33,546 nt of DNA from Seminavis robusta (Eukaryota > Bacillariophyta > Bacillariophyceae > Naviculales > Naviculaceae), in the NCBI GenBank assembly GCA_903772945.1, contig CAICTM010001229.1:1-33546 (forward strand), written 5' to 3'. The notes under the pieces were generated by a model. It worked only from the letters and a program-made list of their open reading frames with translations. It had not been told where the DNA came from and did not search any database. Position 1 is the first letter of the stretch. Each line of letters begins with the position of its first letter. Made by a program: the position numbers and the translations under genes. This document shows, one piece after another, positions 1 to 10,754 of the stretch.

Positions 1-129
1 TTTGTAAATTTCGCGACTGCATGTAGGGGGGGCTTCCGTAATGGGGTTGGGAGGAAAAGAAGCAGCAAAAGTTGGAGGAGAGTGATGAGTCGGGGGTAGT
101 TCGTTGAATGAGTTAGAGAGGGGAGAAGC

Positions 130-669
130 TCAAAATCCAGGGCATTTTCTAAGGGAAGCCAAAGTCGAGGGACAGCAAAACCAGACCCAACAAATTTCAC
201 ACACCGCATCATGCCATCCATTTGGAGAGACTTTTGGAAGCAATATAAGCCGACTGGGGGTAGAACTGAGCCACTTCACAAGGAGTATTGAATGCAGGCC
301 GTCCAATGTTGTGATTTTGGAATAAAACTCAGGAGGAAAGGGCTTCATGTTCGCCGATACGACCACCGAGAAATCTGGACCATTGTGTGACTTTGAGATG
401 AGAGCCGCGGGTACGCGTAAACGGAGTGGTGGCATGTGTGAAAATTGTGCACTGATGAGTAATAATTTTGCATTTATTGCGCTGAACAAAGTAGCCGAAT
501 TGGTTTGCCTAGCCGAATAAACGTCTAGAAGCAATTGTAAATCAGTAAATTTGCCGGCAGCATTGGCATCATCGGCATACCAGAGATGCAAAAGGTGAGG
601 GAACTCATGATGAAGCCGTTTAATGAGAGGAACTAAGGCTAAACCGTAGGTTTTGATTAGAAACCAACA
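130..669 (-). pseudogene. Reverse transcriptase fragment (YADD type), decayed
   Basis: The minus-strand frame reads through KTYGLALVPLIKRLHHEFP and then HLWYADDANAAGKF. The YADD box holds the catalytic aspartates of reverse transcriptase, and the preceding LALVPLI..LH segment resembles the helix before that box in LINE-like and related reverse transcriptases. The frame has no start codon of its own: an LTR boundary at 669/670 cuts it. Beyond about 60 residues past YADD it no longer looks like a conserved RT, and it stops at 130. This is a dead 3' piece of an older retroelement into which a Copia element inserted. The superfamily assignment is uncertain. Confidence 0.6.
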
Positions 670-938
670 TGTTGATCCAGGCAGGTGCCTAGTGAAGAAT
701 TGTTAGTAAAGGAATGTTATTAACAATTATGAGCATGCTAAAAGTGGTAACTGTCCCATACTGGAGCACACAGGCCCAGCTGGGGAGTGCCAACTCTTAA
801 CAGCTGGTAACGGTTTTGGCTACCCAGCTTGTGGGATTGCAAGCTGGGTGACTAACTAGTGGGCATGCTTGCACATTAATAGTGGATGGGATCTGATACA
901 TGACTCAAAGACTTAAGGGTCATGGTCCCAGATCAACA
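670..938 (-). repeat. Copia 3' LTR, 269 bp
   Basis: The segment begins TGTTGATC and ends GATCAACA, a perfect 8-bp terminal inverted repeat of the TG...CA form typical of LTRs. On the minus strand it starts 13 bases after the stop codon of the Copia pol fragment, and those bases include a purine-rich GTGAGGGTG fitting a polypurine tract. It contains a hairpin with a perfect 10-bp stem at 822-831 and 840-849. I found no second copy in the window, so the 5' LTR is lost and the target-site duplication cannot be checked here. Confidence 0.7.
822..849. repeat. Hairpin inside the LTR
   Basis: ACCCAGCTTG at 822-831 is perfectly complementary to CAAGCTGGGT at 840-849, leaving an 8-nt loop. It lies inside the Copia LTR and would form in the LTR transcript. 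Confidence 0.65.
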
Positions 939-951
939 CACCCTCACACTA

Positions 952-1725
952 TTACGTGCACTTTGCCTCTTGGATGGATGTTTTGGCATCTTTGTTGTTG
1001 TGTAGATACTTGTCGCGTTCAGCTTTGTGGTGAGAAGCTGGATGGTGCTTAGTAAAGTAGTCCGCTCTGTTGGTAATGCCTGGTCTCCAGTAGATGGTCA
1101 ACTGGCCTTGTTCAATGCGGTCCTTGAGCCAATAAAATCGCATATCGATTGCCTTGGATCTCTTCTGTTTGACTGTTCCAGCCAGAATTCCTTCCGCGCA
1201 TTTGTTGTCGGTTTGGATTTGTGTTGCTGGTTGTGGATGGCCCATTTCAATGAGAGTTTGTCGGAGAGGGCATGCTTCTTGTGCATTGTTGAATGCTGCG
1301 CCGACTTCTGCCTCTGCTGCTGAGCTGAGTACATTCTTCATAATCTTGGCGACGACATGGACTGCTCCATTATCTGGGGCTTCCGTGGTGCTTCCATTAC
1401 TTAGGAAAAGGTAGCCTCCTACTCGGGATCTGGCTTTTGGGGCGGATAAGTAGGAAGCATCGGAGTGGAGGTGGAGGATCATATCACTGCTGGTGTACCG
1501 GAGGATGGCATCTGGATGGGTGGCTGCATAGTTGAGTAGCATTATTGTGGCCTGCAATGTTTTCTCAGTGCTATGTGTTTGTTCTGCTGCAATGTCTCCA
1601 AGTGCGACTAGCATTGTGCTGTCCACTGCGCGGGCATAATACAGTAAGACCCCCACTATTTCTTGTACGTGTCTGATTGCCTTGGAGGAGAGTGGTGTCG
1701 TGTCTATGAATCTCCGCCAGGGAGC
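952..1725 (-). pseudogene. Copia pol fragment: end of RT and RNase H
   Basis: This is the C-terminal part of a Ty1/Copia polyprotein. The upstream part, around VGVLLYYARAVDSTML, is the usual tail of the Copia reverse transcriptase. The rest is RNase H with the expected acidic residues: LHSDASYLS, SSAAEAEVGA, QTDNKCAEG and the later DMRFYWLKDR. The frame ends at TAA just before the LTR. Upstream it is open only to 1725, where a stop and loss of similarity mark the truncation, so gag, protease, integrase and most of RT are missing. The element cannot be autonomous. Similarity to diatom CoDi elements is recalled, not searched. Confidence 0.85.
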
Positions 1726-3231
1726 TCAGTTGTAGGAACACAAGAGCTGGGAGGGAGATCTCTAGTGATGGAGATCTCCTCCACTGGCTGAAAGGCCAGC
1801 TCAAAGAGAGCTGGTTCAATGCTACCCAATCACTGCTTCAGAGTACTTGGGGAGCTGGTTACATTGCCCTAGCACATACCACACAGGAATCTATCTACTG
1901 CATGGCTGAGGGTGCTACTGGGTCTCAGGGGTTACTCTTTCATTACTATCTTTTCTTACTATAAGCTAAACATCATTACCACGATTTCACTCCAGTTGAC
2001 AGAACTGGCTCTTTTGGAGAGGATATCCACAGTTGGAGATCCTAGGAGAGGACTGTTGGTCTGGAACATTCCAATGTATCTAGGCTGAAGGGTATGTATG
2101 CTCTGCAACACATAGGCATGCCTCAGCTATATACAAATTGTCACATGGCTGCAATGCTGTGTGTACTGATTGACTGTACACGATGAAAAGCATTGTTTCC
2201 ATCCGACTAAACCAGCACAGCTGTGGCGCACCCATAGAGGCTCCTATTGCTAATTTCATCGCTCCCCACCATTCAAGTCATCAAATGGGGGCGTCAACAA
2301 GCTTCTCTATATCTGGGTCATTCCTCGACATTCCCACAAAACTGGGAGCATCTGGTTCCTCAGTTTGGACCTTGGCTGTGACCTAATACAAAGTCAGCAG
2401 CCCTTTTGAACATCAAGGTGTCCATTGCTGGGTACCACTTGGAACAAAGGAAGGGACATCACACTTGTGATCTCAAACCCTCCAAAGTAGACGGCTGGCT
2501 CCAAAGCAAATGCATTGGGTTGCCATCGTTGTCCAAGAGAGAAAAGGTGTTAGGATCTAGGACGGACGTGGTGTGCGCAGAGGTACTTCTTGGGATGGAC
2601 AATACACATCCACCTTGGGTTGGTCACTCGCGAAGGTGTGTGTGGAACATGTCTTGAGGCTATCTGCAGATACTCCCCACTCTCAAGGAACCTATTGCAC
2701 TTGGACGTCAGTAAGGATCCCACTTGGTCTCCCCATACTTGCACCATGGCTTGGAATTCATCTGTTTGTCTCCCCATAAAGCTCAGAGGGGCAGAGACAA
2801 ACAGTCAGTAGTCATATTGGAATCAATACGTGGTTGACAAAACGTTACAACACATATGCACTACGCTAAAAGCTAGTGTAAAGATCTTTCGAGTGTTTTG
2901 AGTTTGAGAGAATGAAAGTTATGAGAGAGATTAAAAAGCTATGAAAACTAATCAACGAGAGAGATCATCATCAAGGGATCGTAGATCTGGCTTCCCGCGG
3001 GAGACTATAAAGTGTGATAGAGTAGGTTGTGGTAGTAATCCTACGTTTCTCCACGATCCTAAAACGGAACGCGTGGAAGGTTTGTCTAGCCTGGATCTAG
3101 TAGCGTGGAAGTACTCCACGCTGGCTAAATATCTAGAGCGATGTTTCATCATCATCCTAGTATGACTAGCGCGGTCATTGAGAACCCTGTCTCAAATGAC
3201 TATTCACGAGAGACTCGGTCATGAGTCGAAC
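1726..3231. other. No gene recognised; degraded transposon-flank DNA
   Basis: Between the truncated Copia piece and the recombinase I see only short open frames without recognisable protein character. A small perfect hairpin (AGCGTGGA / TCCACGCT) lies near 3102-3122. The stretch may hold other decayed repeat sequence, including the 3' flank of the Crypton-like element. Confidence 0.5.
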
Positions 3232-4665
3232 TCAAACCCTATCTAGGATCAAGTCGCGAATAAGGCTAAGAGCCGTGTATTGCACTCGGCATGATGACTT
3301 GAACTTGTTGAATTCGGATAGTTCAATGCCTTCTCGGGAAAGTCGCTGCAAGAGAGTTCGAAAGATGATGTGGTTCCTTGGGTCTTTGAATAAGCCATTG
3401 GGTTCGGCTTGAATATGGTGCAAGAGTTGGTCCCATTTGGAGAGAAGGCATACTAGGAACATTTGCTTGGCTTGCATGCACAACGAGTCTTCTGAGATAT
3501 GACCAAAGAAGACCAAGCAAATCTTATCTCCAAGGTCTTTTGAGATGACGTCATACGATGGGGTTGTCACGCGTTGATAGTCGCCTCCTACCTTGGACCA
3601 ACCGGCCAAAGCTTTTGCCCCATCCAGGAGATAGGGAAATGGATTGCTGAAATATTCAGAGCGAGCTCCCTCTCCAATGTTCCAACCACCGAACAGTTGG
3701 GCCGCAATGTGGAGCTTGTTGCCATCCAGCAGAAATTGGGTTGTGTGTTTGCCAAAGTGTGAAGTGCCTTTTCGGACGGTGCTGCCTTCGACTGGAGGGT
3801 ACCTCTTCCAGATGGAATCAAGCATGCTTTTGTAGTGTGCAGAGACAGCCGAATCTCCACTCAGACCTGCAATTGATGGCATCAGAGATTGATCACGGAG
3901 GAATAAAGCCAAACCGATGGCAATAACGAGGTCTCCGAAGACCTCACGTTTGTTGGGAATCAAGGGATGGTTGTTGTCGACCCCCATCTTATCCCTTACC
4001 AGGAAACATTGCAAGACCTTGTTCCTGGGTCCTTCGTACAATTCCCTGACTGAGAGATTCTGTACCATCAAACGGGATGTTTCGGTAGCTCTGCTGCATA
4101 GACGAAGTAAAGCTGTCTGAAAGACGTAGAAGTCCAGGTACTTGGCTTGGTTAAACCAGAGGCATCGTTGAAGAATAAAGGCGATGTCCTCGTAGGTGTA
4201 GACTTTGTTCTTGGGAGGTGAGGGTGACGCTTTCTTCTTCTCTTTCACCATTGTCTTCAATGCTCTTTGTGCGGGCTCGTAAGTTTTTTCAATGACTTTC
4301 AGATAGGGGGATAAGAGGAACTTTTGAGTCAATTGATTTTTGATGGAGCCCATGTAGCGTGACAGGGTGTTTAATGCATACGTGTCACCAGTGGATTTCT
4401 TGGTGTTACACCAGAAGGTGGGTTAACCGTTCCAAAACGAATACCACCACTTGGTTATGTCGTCGTCGTTTGTTGAGAACGAACCGCCTGTCTCAGTGAG
4501 ATTTGCATAGGGGATCTGGTGTAAACCGAGGCTGGTTTGAAGCTCGTTCAGGTATGGTTGGATCTTAGAGGCGGTGCTATTATGCTTGGATTGACATGAT
4601 TTGGAAGCCGAAGCATAGTAGTCAACGTTGACTTCCTCGAGAAAAGACGATCCCTGCGACGACAT
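3232..4665 (-). pseudogene. Crypton-like tyrosine recombinase with one in-frame stop
   Basis: One reading frame of 477 positions runs from ATG at 4665 to TGA at 3232, interrupted only by TAA at 4425-4423 (position 81). It shows the layout of a tyrosine recombinase (DNA breaking-rejoining fold). An N-terminal helical part resembles a core-binding domain (KSTGDTYALNTLSRYMGSIK). The Arg-I box is CSRATETSR (Arg about 191). A DKMGVDNNHPLIPN segment resembles the middle of Crypton recombinases. SHFGKH supplies the H-x-x-K/R box (His about 303). GGWNIGEGARSEYF places the nucleophilic Tyr at about 339. Such enzymes cut and rejoin circular element DNA through a 3'-phosphotyrosine. A second ATG (4353) could give a shorter protein that keeps all catalytic residues. 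The assignment rests on motif order; a recently inactivated copy is the simplest reading. Confidence 0.6.
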
Positions 4666-7042
4666 TGTCTCGACTCCAGGGAGGTGCGACTCCAGGGAGG
4701 TGCTTTGGTGGTCCTTTGCGTTTTTGTGTGTGTTTATGTGTGCGTTTTCAAAGCTCGCCGGTGTGGGTTTGGAGAATTCTCAGAATTCTCAGGTCCTATT
4801 ATAGGAATTAACTGGTGGTCGTGAGGGTCTTCTTGCTGGGGAGTGAGGTGTCAGAATTTTTTAACTGTCGGCGGTGAGAACATTTAGACTGTGGTTTAAA
4901 GTTCATAACTGTTGAAAGATTTTTGAATTTTGGCGCAAACTGCTTCCATGTACATTATCGTGTTCTTGAACAACATTTTCCTGGCTCATTTTCCCTCGGC
5001 AAAGAAAGTCCTGACGCCTCCCTTGAAGATAAGATATCATACAAGACTGGGAGTGCTGCTATTACATGTATCTGTGCATATGACATGCGACTTTTAGCAG
5101 CACAAATATCCATGCCATCCTACTAAATTTATTTATGATTACACCTAAGCTCCACATCAACCACCAGTCTAGTTTAGTTAGTATCTTCCACATTTTACTA
5201 TTGTGTTCCACTCTTATTTTTCTCCATACAAGGCCATGCTTTTGACATGCAAACCAAAATCAGTCTAAAACCTGCTGCAAACACAAGACTCGACACCTGA
5301 TTTGACGCCATTTATTGGAGTAGAAAATGTCACTGTACCAACTATGGTTTCGCACTGGCTGAGTATCTCAGCCCAGGCAAAATCTAAATGTCTCCAATCT
5401 CTTAATTTTTTAGGCAAATCTGAGTGCTCCACATCTTCTTTTGGACTCTCTGGTGGATTGCCAAGGGAGGCATAGTGGGCTCTCTGGGTGGTTGTCAAGA
5501 GAGGACTAATGTACATACATGTAGTATGGTCTACCGGTTCTCTACCGGGTAGCTAGCGGGTAGTACATCGAACATCATGCATGATGGTGTTGGGGCTCGT
5601 TACCAAGAGGAGCAAGCCATTTATGTCTCCGTGGATCCCGCAAAGCCAAACCCTTTGCCCCCCATAATGGTCCTCAATTTCTTGCCCCTGATCCCACAGA
5701 GCCTAGTCCTGAATTTCGACTGTTCTTTGCTTAAGCCTGGCCCCGGCTGGCTTCCGTAGATAATTTCCCTACTCTAAAACCCCCCAAGAGGAGCCAGGGG
5801 TGCAGGCGAGTGCGTGACAGCGCCGAAACCACTCCCCATTGCGTCTTTTGGGTACCGGTTGGTGTAGTTGCGACTTCGATCACGGTACTCATGGCATTAT
5901 TGATATTGTGTCCCATTTCCGTACTGAAATCCTGGTAAAAAATCTCCGTAGAATGACGTGTGCGGATCATCTTTCTAGCGGGGTATCGGATGATTGCGCT
6001 GTGTCACAAAAAGAAAGACTCCGTTACTCTTGCTAAGAAAGCTGAGGTGTTTTTCGCCCTTCACTTTGGGTGTTGCAGTTGGTGCCCATCAAGCCTTGAA
6101 GAGCTCCTTGTCTTTCTTGTTGACAGATCCCAAAAGGTTGCAGTGATACCGCTATCGATAAGAGGGTGTGAGTGGCGACAACACCAAAGGTAAGCACCAA
6201 GGATTCATCCTTTATCTCCCTTCGTCTCGTGATCTTGCCGCGAGGAGAGGAAGAGGAAGGAGCCAAGTGAAGTCGTCTTCTATCGAATACAGCCCCCACG
6301 CTTGAATCGAATCGATCTTTACGTGGATCTAGTACCCAATTGTACGTAGGATACGGTACATCAGTCCCACGTTGATGGTGGACTCGACAATCATTGTTTC
6401 CGGACTCTGGGCGATTGCTACAACCACTTGTTCCATTCATAGAGAGACCATTGCAATGATTTAGACCCGAAGAACTGGGAGCTGTTGAGTCGAGGGATCT
6501 CCTGATCAATATCTCAGCCAATCTTGCGTCCCGCCCAGCGAATGGAAACGAGGTCCCGCACACCTCAGTCAACCGAGACAACAATCCCAAACAGCCTTAG
6601 CTTTCTATCAAAGAAAGCACGACGATGGCGCCAAGCTATCCAATTGTTGCCGCTCCACTCGTCTCCAAAAGAGGCTGCGGATCCCATCGCATCCCAACAC
6701 CCACAAACACAACCAGAATTCAGCCTCCTGCAAGAATGCTGGCTGCAATGCTATTGGCTCATCCTAGTCACTGATGTGTTCAGCTTGCCTCTAATTGCCC
6801 CTTGCCTTTGTGGGCTGATGTCATCGAACCTTATTATGGGTCATATCATTTCACTTAACGACGCCTGTCGAACCCATTCTCATTCCAGTCTAACTTCAAT
6901 CCCATCACGGCTTGGCTCCTTCTCCTCAGCTGCTTGTTGCTTCGTTGTCTTCTTTCCCGCTGTTGTTGTCAACTTCTATCTTCTGACCCATTCTTCGTCT
7001 TCCTCTTTTGTGTTTCTCAATCAAACAGCAGCACACAGCACG
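4666..7042. other. Intergenic; includes the aureochrome upstream region
   Basis: No convincing gene. The minus-strand frame at 6033-6590 has no family character. Short direct repeats (GACTCCAGGGAGGTGC, around 4673-4702) lie just upstream of the recombinase. A TACCGGTT / TACCGGGTAGCTAGCGGGTA cluster sits near 5531-5560. From 6542 to 7042 the plus strand stays open in the aureochrome frame, which is probably 5' UTR but could encode a longer N-terminus. An inverted CCAAT (ATTGG) occurs near 6752. Confidence 0.45.
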
Positions 7043-8714
7043 ATGTCAACTTCTCAGAACGTAAACCCTCCCATGTTTGCATCGGCGAACAACAAGTCAG
7101 CCAATGGTGCTTCCCCCGGAGATCCTCCTGCTTGGTTGATGGAAGGAAGTGATCCCCTCGATGTGGATCTTCTTGCTGAGTACCTTCTCGACGATGGAAA
7201 GCCAGCTCCAAATGGAATGACATTCGACTTCAAGTAAGATGTCCATCGTTTGAGTAGCGTTCTTTCGAGTGTTTGTAAATGTGCGTCACTGCGATCTCAC
7301 AATAATTCTTGTTTTTAATCATTCTGTTGTTTCCAGCATTGACGCTGCTGGAGCCAACGGCAACGTCGTGTCGCCAGAGCAAAGCGAAGATGGGGCATTC
7401 CCGCCTGTGGCAGAAGCTAGCAACGCGCAGCTTGCAGCACCGCCGCCTCCGCAGCATCCTCATTTGGCCCCTGCGCCTCCTCCGCAGCCAATCGCCCAGG
7501 CACCCGTTCATCAGCCCATTGCGCAAGCTCCTGCCCCGCCAATGCAACACCACTATCACCAACACCCGGGTCACCCTCACGCTCCCGTGCCTCCCCAGCA
7601 TCACCATATTCCCATTGCTCCCCCGCCCATGGCAGTGATCCCTGTGGCACCAGCACCTGTGCACGTGGCTCCCGCCCCTGTGGTCTATGCTCCAGCCCCT
7701 GTGGCATATGCCCCAGCACAACCCGTCCAGGCATTGGCGCCGGCTCCTCCTGGTGGAGCGCAAATGATGGTTCATCATCAACACGGAAACTACCCAAAGC
7801 GGCAACGTATCAATCCCGTACCAGGAGTAGCACCGGTGCCCAGCGCTCCAGCACCCACGAGCTCCATTGTTCCGGGTGGACAGCAGCTGGTGGATGCAGC
7901 TCAGGCCGCCATGCAAACAGGAGGGCGAGGGAGGAGAAAGTCTCAAGCCCAAATCGATCGCAGACGTGAACGGAATCGAATCTTGGCGCGTAGAACTCGT
8001 CTTCGCAAAAAGTTCTTCTTTGAATCCTTGCAAAAGGAAGTGATGGATCTTCAGCGTCAGAATGCCGCACTCAAAGACTTGGTCAAGAGCAAATTCTCCA
8101 TGGAAGAGTCTCGGAAAGTACTGGATACTTGCAAGGCTGTCGAGAAGCTCCCGGAAGCAGTTGTGGAAGCCTGTGGCGAACACGCGGCGGAAATGGAACA
8201 GCAGGATTTCAATCTTGTCCGCAGTGTGCAACAATCACAGCACAGCTTTATCATCACGGACCCCTGTCTTCAAGATAACCCCATTGTGTTCGCATCGGAT
8301 GGGTTCCTGAAGGTGACTGGTTACGCTCGTGAAGATGTTCTGGGACGAAACTGCCGCTTTTTGCAAGGTGCCGAAACCAGCAAGGCCAAGTTGGACACTA
8401 TCCGTCGTGGAATCTCGGCAGCCGAAGACGTGACTGTAACCTTGGTGAACTACATGGCGGATGGCACTCCCTTCTGGAACAAGCTGTTCATTGCTGCATT
8501 GCGCGACTCTTCCAACAACATTGTTAATTTTATTGGTGTCGTTGTAAAGGTGGCAAGCCCACCCCAGGGTGATCCGGAGTTCGGAAAGGTCTTGTCTGCT
8601 GACGGGCAAACCGAGTCGAACGGCACTGAAGCCAATGCAATTGCTGCGGACGGAGCCGTTCGTGCCATCGAAGGTGGGATCAGTGCGGCTGTCGCCGCTG
8701 CTCAGATGCCTTGA
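7043..8714 (+). CDS. Aureochrome: bZIP-LOV blue-light transcription factor
   Basis: Aureochromes are nuclear blue-light receptors that bind DNA through bZIP and sense light through a C-terminal LOV domain. Exon 1 is 7043-7233, the intron 7234-7336 (GTAAGA...TTCCAG) and exon 2 7337-8714; joined they give 522 aa. The order is: an acidic N-terminus; a Pro/Ala/His/Gln-rich linker (about 95-210); a basic region with NRILARRTRLRKKF and leucine zipper (about 260-315); and LOV (about 366-470) with GRNCRFLQG, whose Cys (about 401) would form the flavin adduct. The flavin-contact asparagines in LVNY and FWNK are present. The Ibeta strand reads NFIGVVVKV, so the usual Gln (as in VGVQ) is Val. The start is the first ATG giving a typical aureochrome N-terminus; an upstream in-frame ATG exists at 6542. 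The AUREO1 versus AUREO2 class is not settled. Confidence 0.95.
7234..7336 (+). other. Aureochrome intron
   Basis: The donor is GTAAGA after TTCAA and the acceptor is TTTCCAG. Splicing joins AA|C to restore Asn-Ile-Asp and keeps the frame. The intron contains in-frame stops, so it must be removed. Confidence 0.85.
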
Positions 8715-9284
8715 GCCTTAGACGAGTCCAGTGACACACGGAAGAGAAAAGAATTGGGTTGTACGACTAGACGCCACTCATCCATCCAGCACGCCCCCAC
8801 CCGAAACTTGGACGCCTCGAAGGACACTTCACGACGACAACGCCTGTTTCAATTAAACATTGTACCTTGCAAGACGAATTCATCCAAAACTGAGAATTAT
8901 CCTCGGATGAAGCCTTCACAAATAAACGACACTCCGCACATGAACAAACGCGCTGGAGAACCAACAACGTACAACACCACATCAAGGGAGCATCTCTTGT
9001 CTACATATTCTGGGATCGTTGTAGACGTGCTCTCCTACTAGTTGCATATATATTATGACATCCTCCTTACGACTACTATTTGGCCTCGTGTGCTACTACT
9101 ACTACTAGTACGACTGGCTAGAAGTACGAAAGGAACTAGGTAGATATGTTGTTTAGGACACAATCCAGTGTACTAGTATGCACCGAGAACTATTCATCAG
9201 CTACTTCCGGTTCAGCAACCTGAGGCTAGCTAGAACGTGCAACCGAAATTTTTGTCTCCTATCCTATGCAGTCATCGTTGCTAC
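8715..9284. other. Intergenic between convergent aureochrome and glucokinase
   Basis: 3' flanks of two convergent genes; no gene seen. It contains a short TACTACTACTACTACTAG run near 9095 and CTAG-rich short palindromes. Confidence 0.6.
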
Positions 9285-10754
9285 TTACTTGGACTTTGAA
9301 AGCATGGCTCCAGTAACATAGGCAGCAGCCGCAACGGAAACCATGGTTAGGATCATTCCAAGTTTCTCATCCTTGTCCTTTTTGTGGCTCTGCTCATGGC
9401 TTGCGCCGCAGATACGCTCGAAGTCCTGCGGCGGGTATGGAATGAAGCAGGTGAGTCGATGGAAATGAGCAGGCTTCCCATGAATGGTTTGACTTGCTAC
9501 GTTGGCTTACCATCATGGCACACTTGTAGGCTCCCCGAACACCTAGGTCTTCAGTCAGGACAGCAAAAGTTGGCACAGTATCCAGCAGCGTCTTCACACG
9601 ACCTTTGTCCACGTAAGCTTGCATAAACTTAGTGTCTGCCCCCTCAATGTGCTTGATATTTTTGGGAGTCAGTCCTATAAGAAAGAGACGATGGGTGTCA
9701 TGGACAGTGACTAGCTAGTTGTGCAACCCTCGAGATTTCATTCCGTACCTCCAGTAACAAATAGTCCACCCGTGGGCATGAACTTGATTGCGGCATTGCC
9801 AACCTCACAACCATAAGCACTACAGAAAAAAGTCAGGCATCTGCGATTCATTCATATGTTGGCCAGGATCCAAAGTTTTGTCAACAACGAACGAACTTAC
9901 CTCATCATGAGGTCCATGGCTTCCAGGCACAGGCTTCCTGGGCCTGCATTGGTTGCCACCACTCGTCCCTTGTCATCTCCAGCGGCATCAAACTCTGCCT
10001 GGACCTTTTTATCCACACGATCGGGATATTCCTGTGCTAAAAATTCATAAACATTGGCCAAACCAATCCCCGACACTACTCGTTCCACCGAAATGCGGGT
10101 CTTGGAGGCGAACTTTTCCCGGAGGTATTTGAGCATTTTGATTTCAAGGTCGGACCTTGGAGTGTATTCCACATGACCACCTTCACTCGGGAAGCAAGAG
10201 TAGATTCCGGAACCCACTGCGGGTGTTAGGTAGCACTCTCCCAATCCAGTTCCGGCACCCACACAAACTTTGGGTCCAGAATCCGGCCAGGATTTTGGTC
10301 CGTACAAGTGTTTGACCTCCTGGGATTGCAAAGTCAGGCACCCATATCCTTGCGCCACAAAATCGTTAATGACAGAACAGTGATGGATGTGAACCAAATA
10401 TGGCTTGGAGGAATTGCCGATAACGCCTCCGTCGACCGAGAGGTAGCCCAGATTGCTCATACGGACTTTATTGTTTTGCACGGGCCCCGCACATGCCAAG
10501 CAGGCCACAATCCGAAAATCGGAAGATATATTGTTGGCGTCATCAGGGCTAATGCTGAGCTCCTCAAAACACAATTTGAGAAATGGTGCAACAATCTTGT
10601 CTTGAAACACTGTGCTTCCTTCTCGGTTGTCAGTAGGAAGATGGTCCTGGTTGCGATAGATCTTGACCTTGAGGGGTTCTGGGGAGGACGTCGAGTACAG
10701 ACCCATGCGGGAGTTGGTCCCTCCAATGTCTCCGGTGAGAAGATACGTCTTCAT
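9285..10754 (-). CDS. glk: Glucokinase with C-terminal hydrophobic tail
   Basis: Glucokinase of the bacterial Glk family (ATP + D-glucose to glucose 6-phosphate). Exons are 10754-9901, 9819-9749, 9674-9511 and 9425-9285; all junctions are GT-AG, keep frame, and give 409 aa. The phosphate-binding GDIGGTNSRMGLY is at residues 8-20; the catalytic Asp lies in SVINDFVAQG (about 129); GAGTGLGECY (about 166) and SEGGHVEY (about 192) complete the sugar/ATP site. SAYGCEVGNAAIKFMPTGG and LTPKNIKHIEG belong to the C-terminal half. The last exon encodes a Lys/Asp-rich linker, then a hydrophobic segment (GMILTMVSVAAAAYVTGAM) and ends SKSK, so the protein is probably tail-anchored. No N-terminal targeting peptide is seen: the catalytic fold starts at residue 3. 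It is divergent from the membrane-protein gene at 11211. Confidence 0.9.

Noticed and set aside
6033-6590. 185-aa minus-strand open frame upstream of the aureochrome
   Set aside because: No family character, composition like non-coding DNA, and it overlaps the promoter/5' UTR.
7230-8234. 334-aa minus-strand open frame opposite the aureochrome
   Set aside because: It is the reverse shadow of the Pro/Ala/His-rich and bZIP coding sequence, with Arg/Cys/His-rich low-complexity text.
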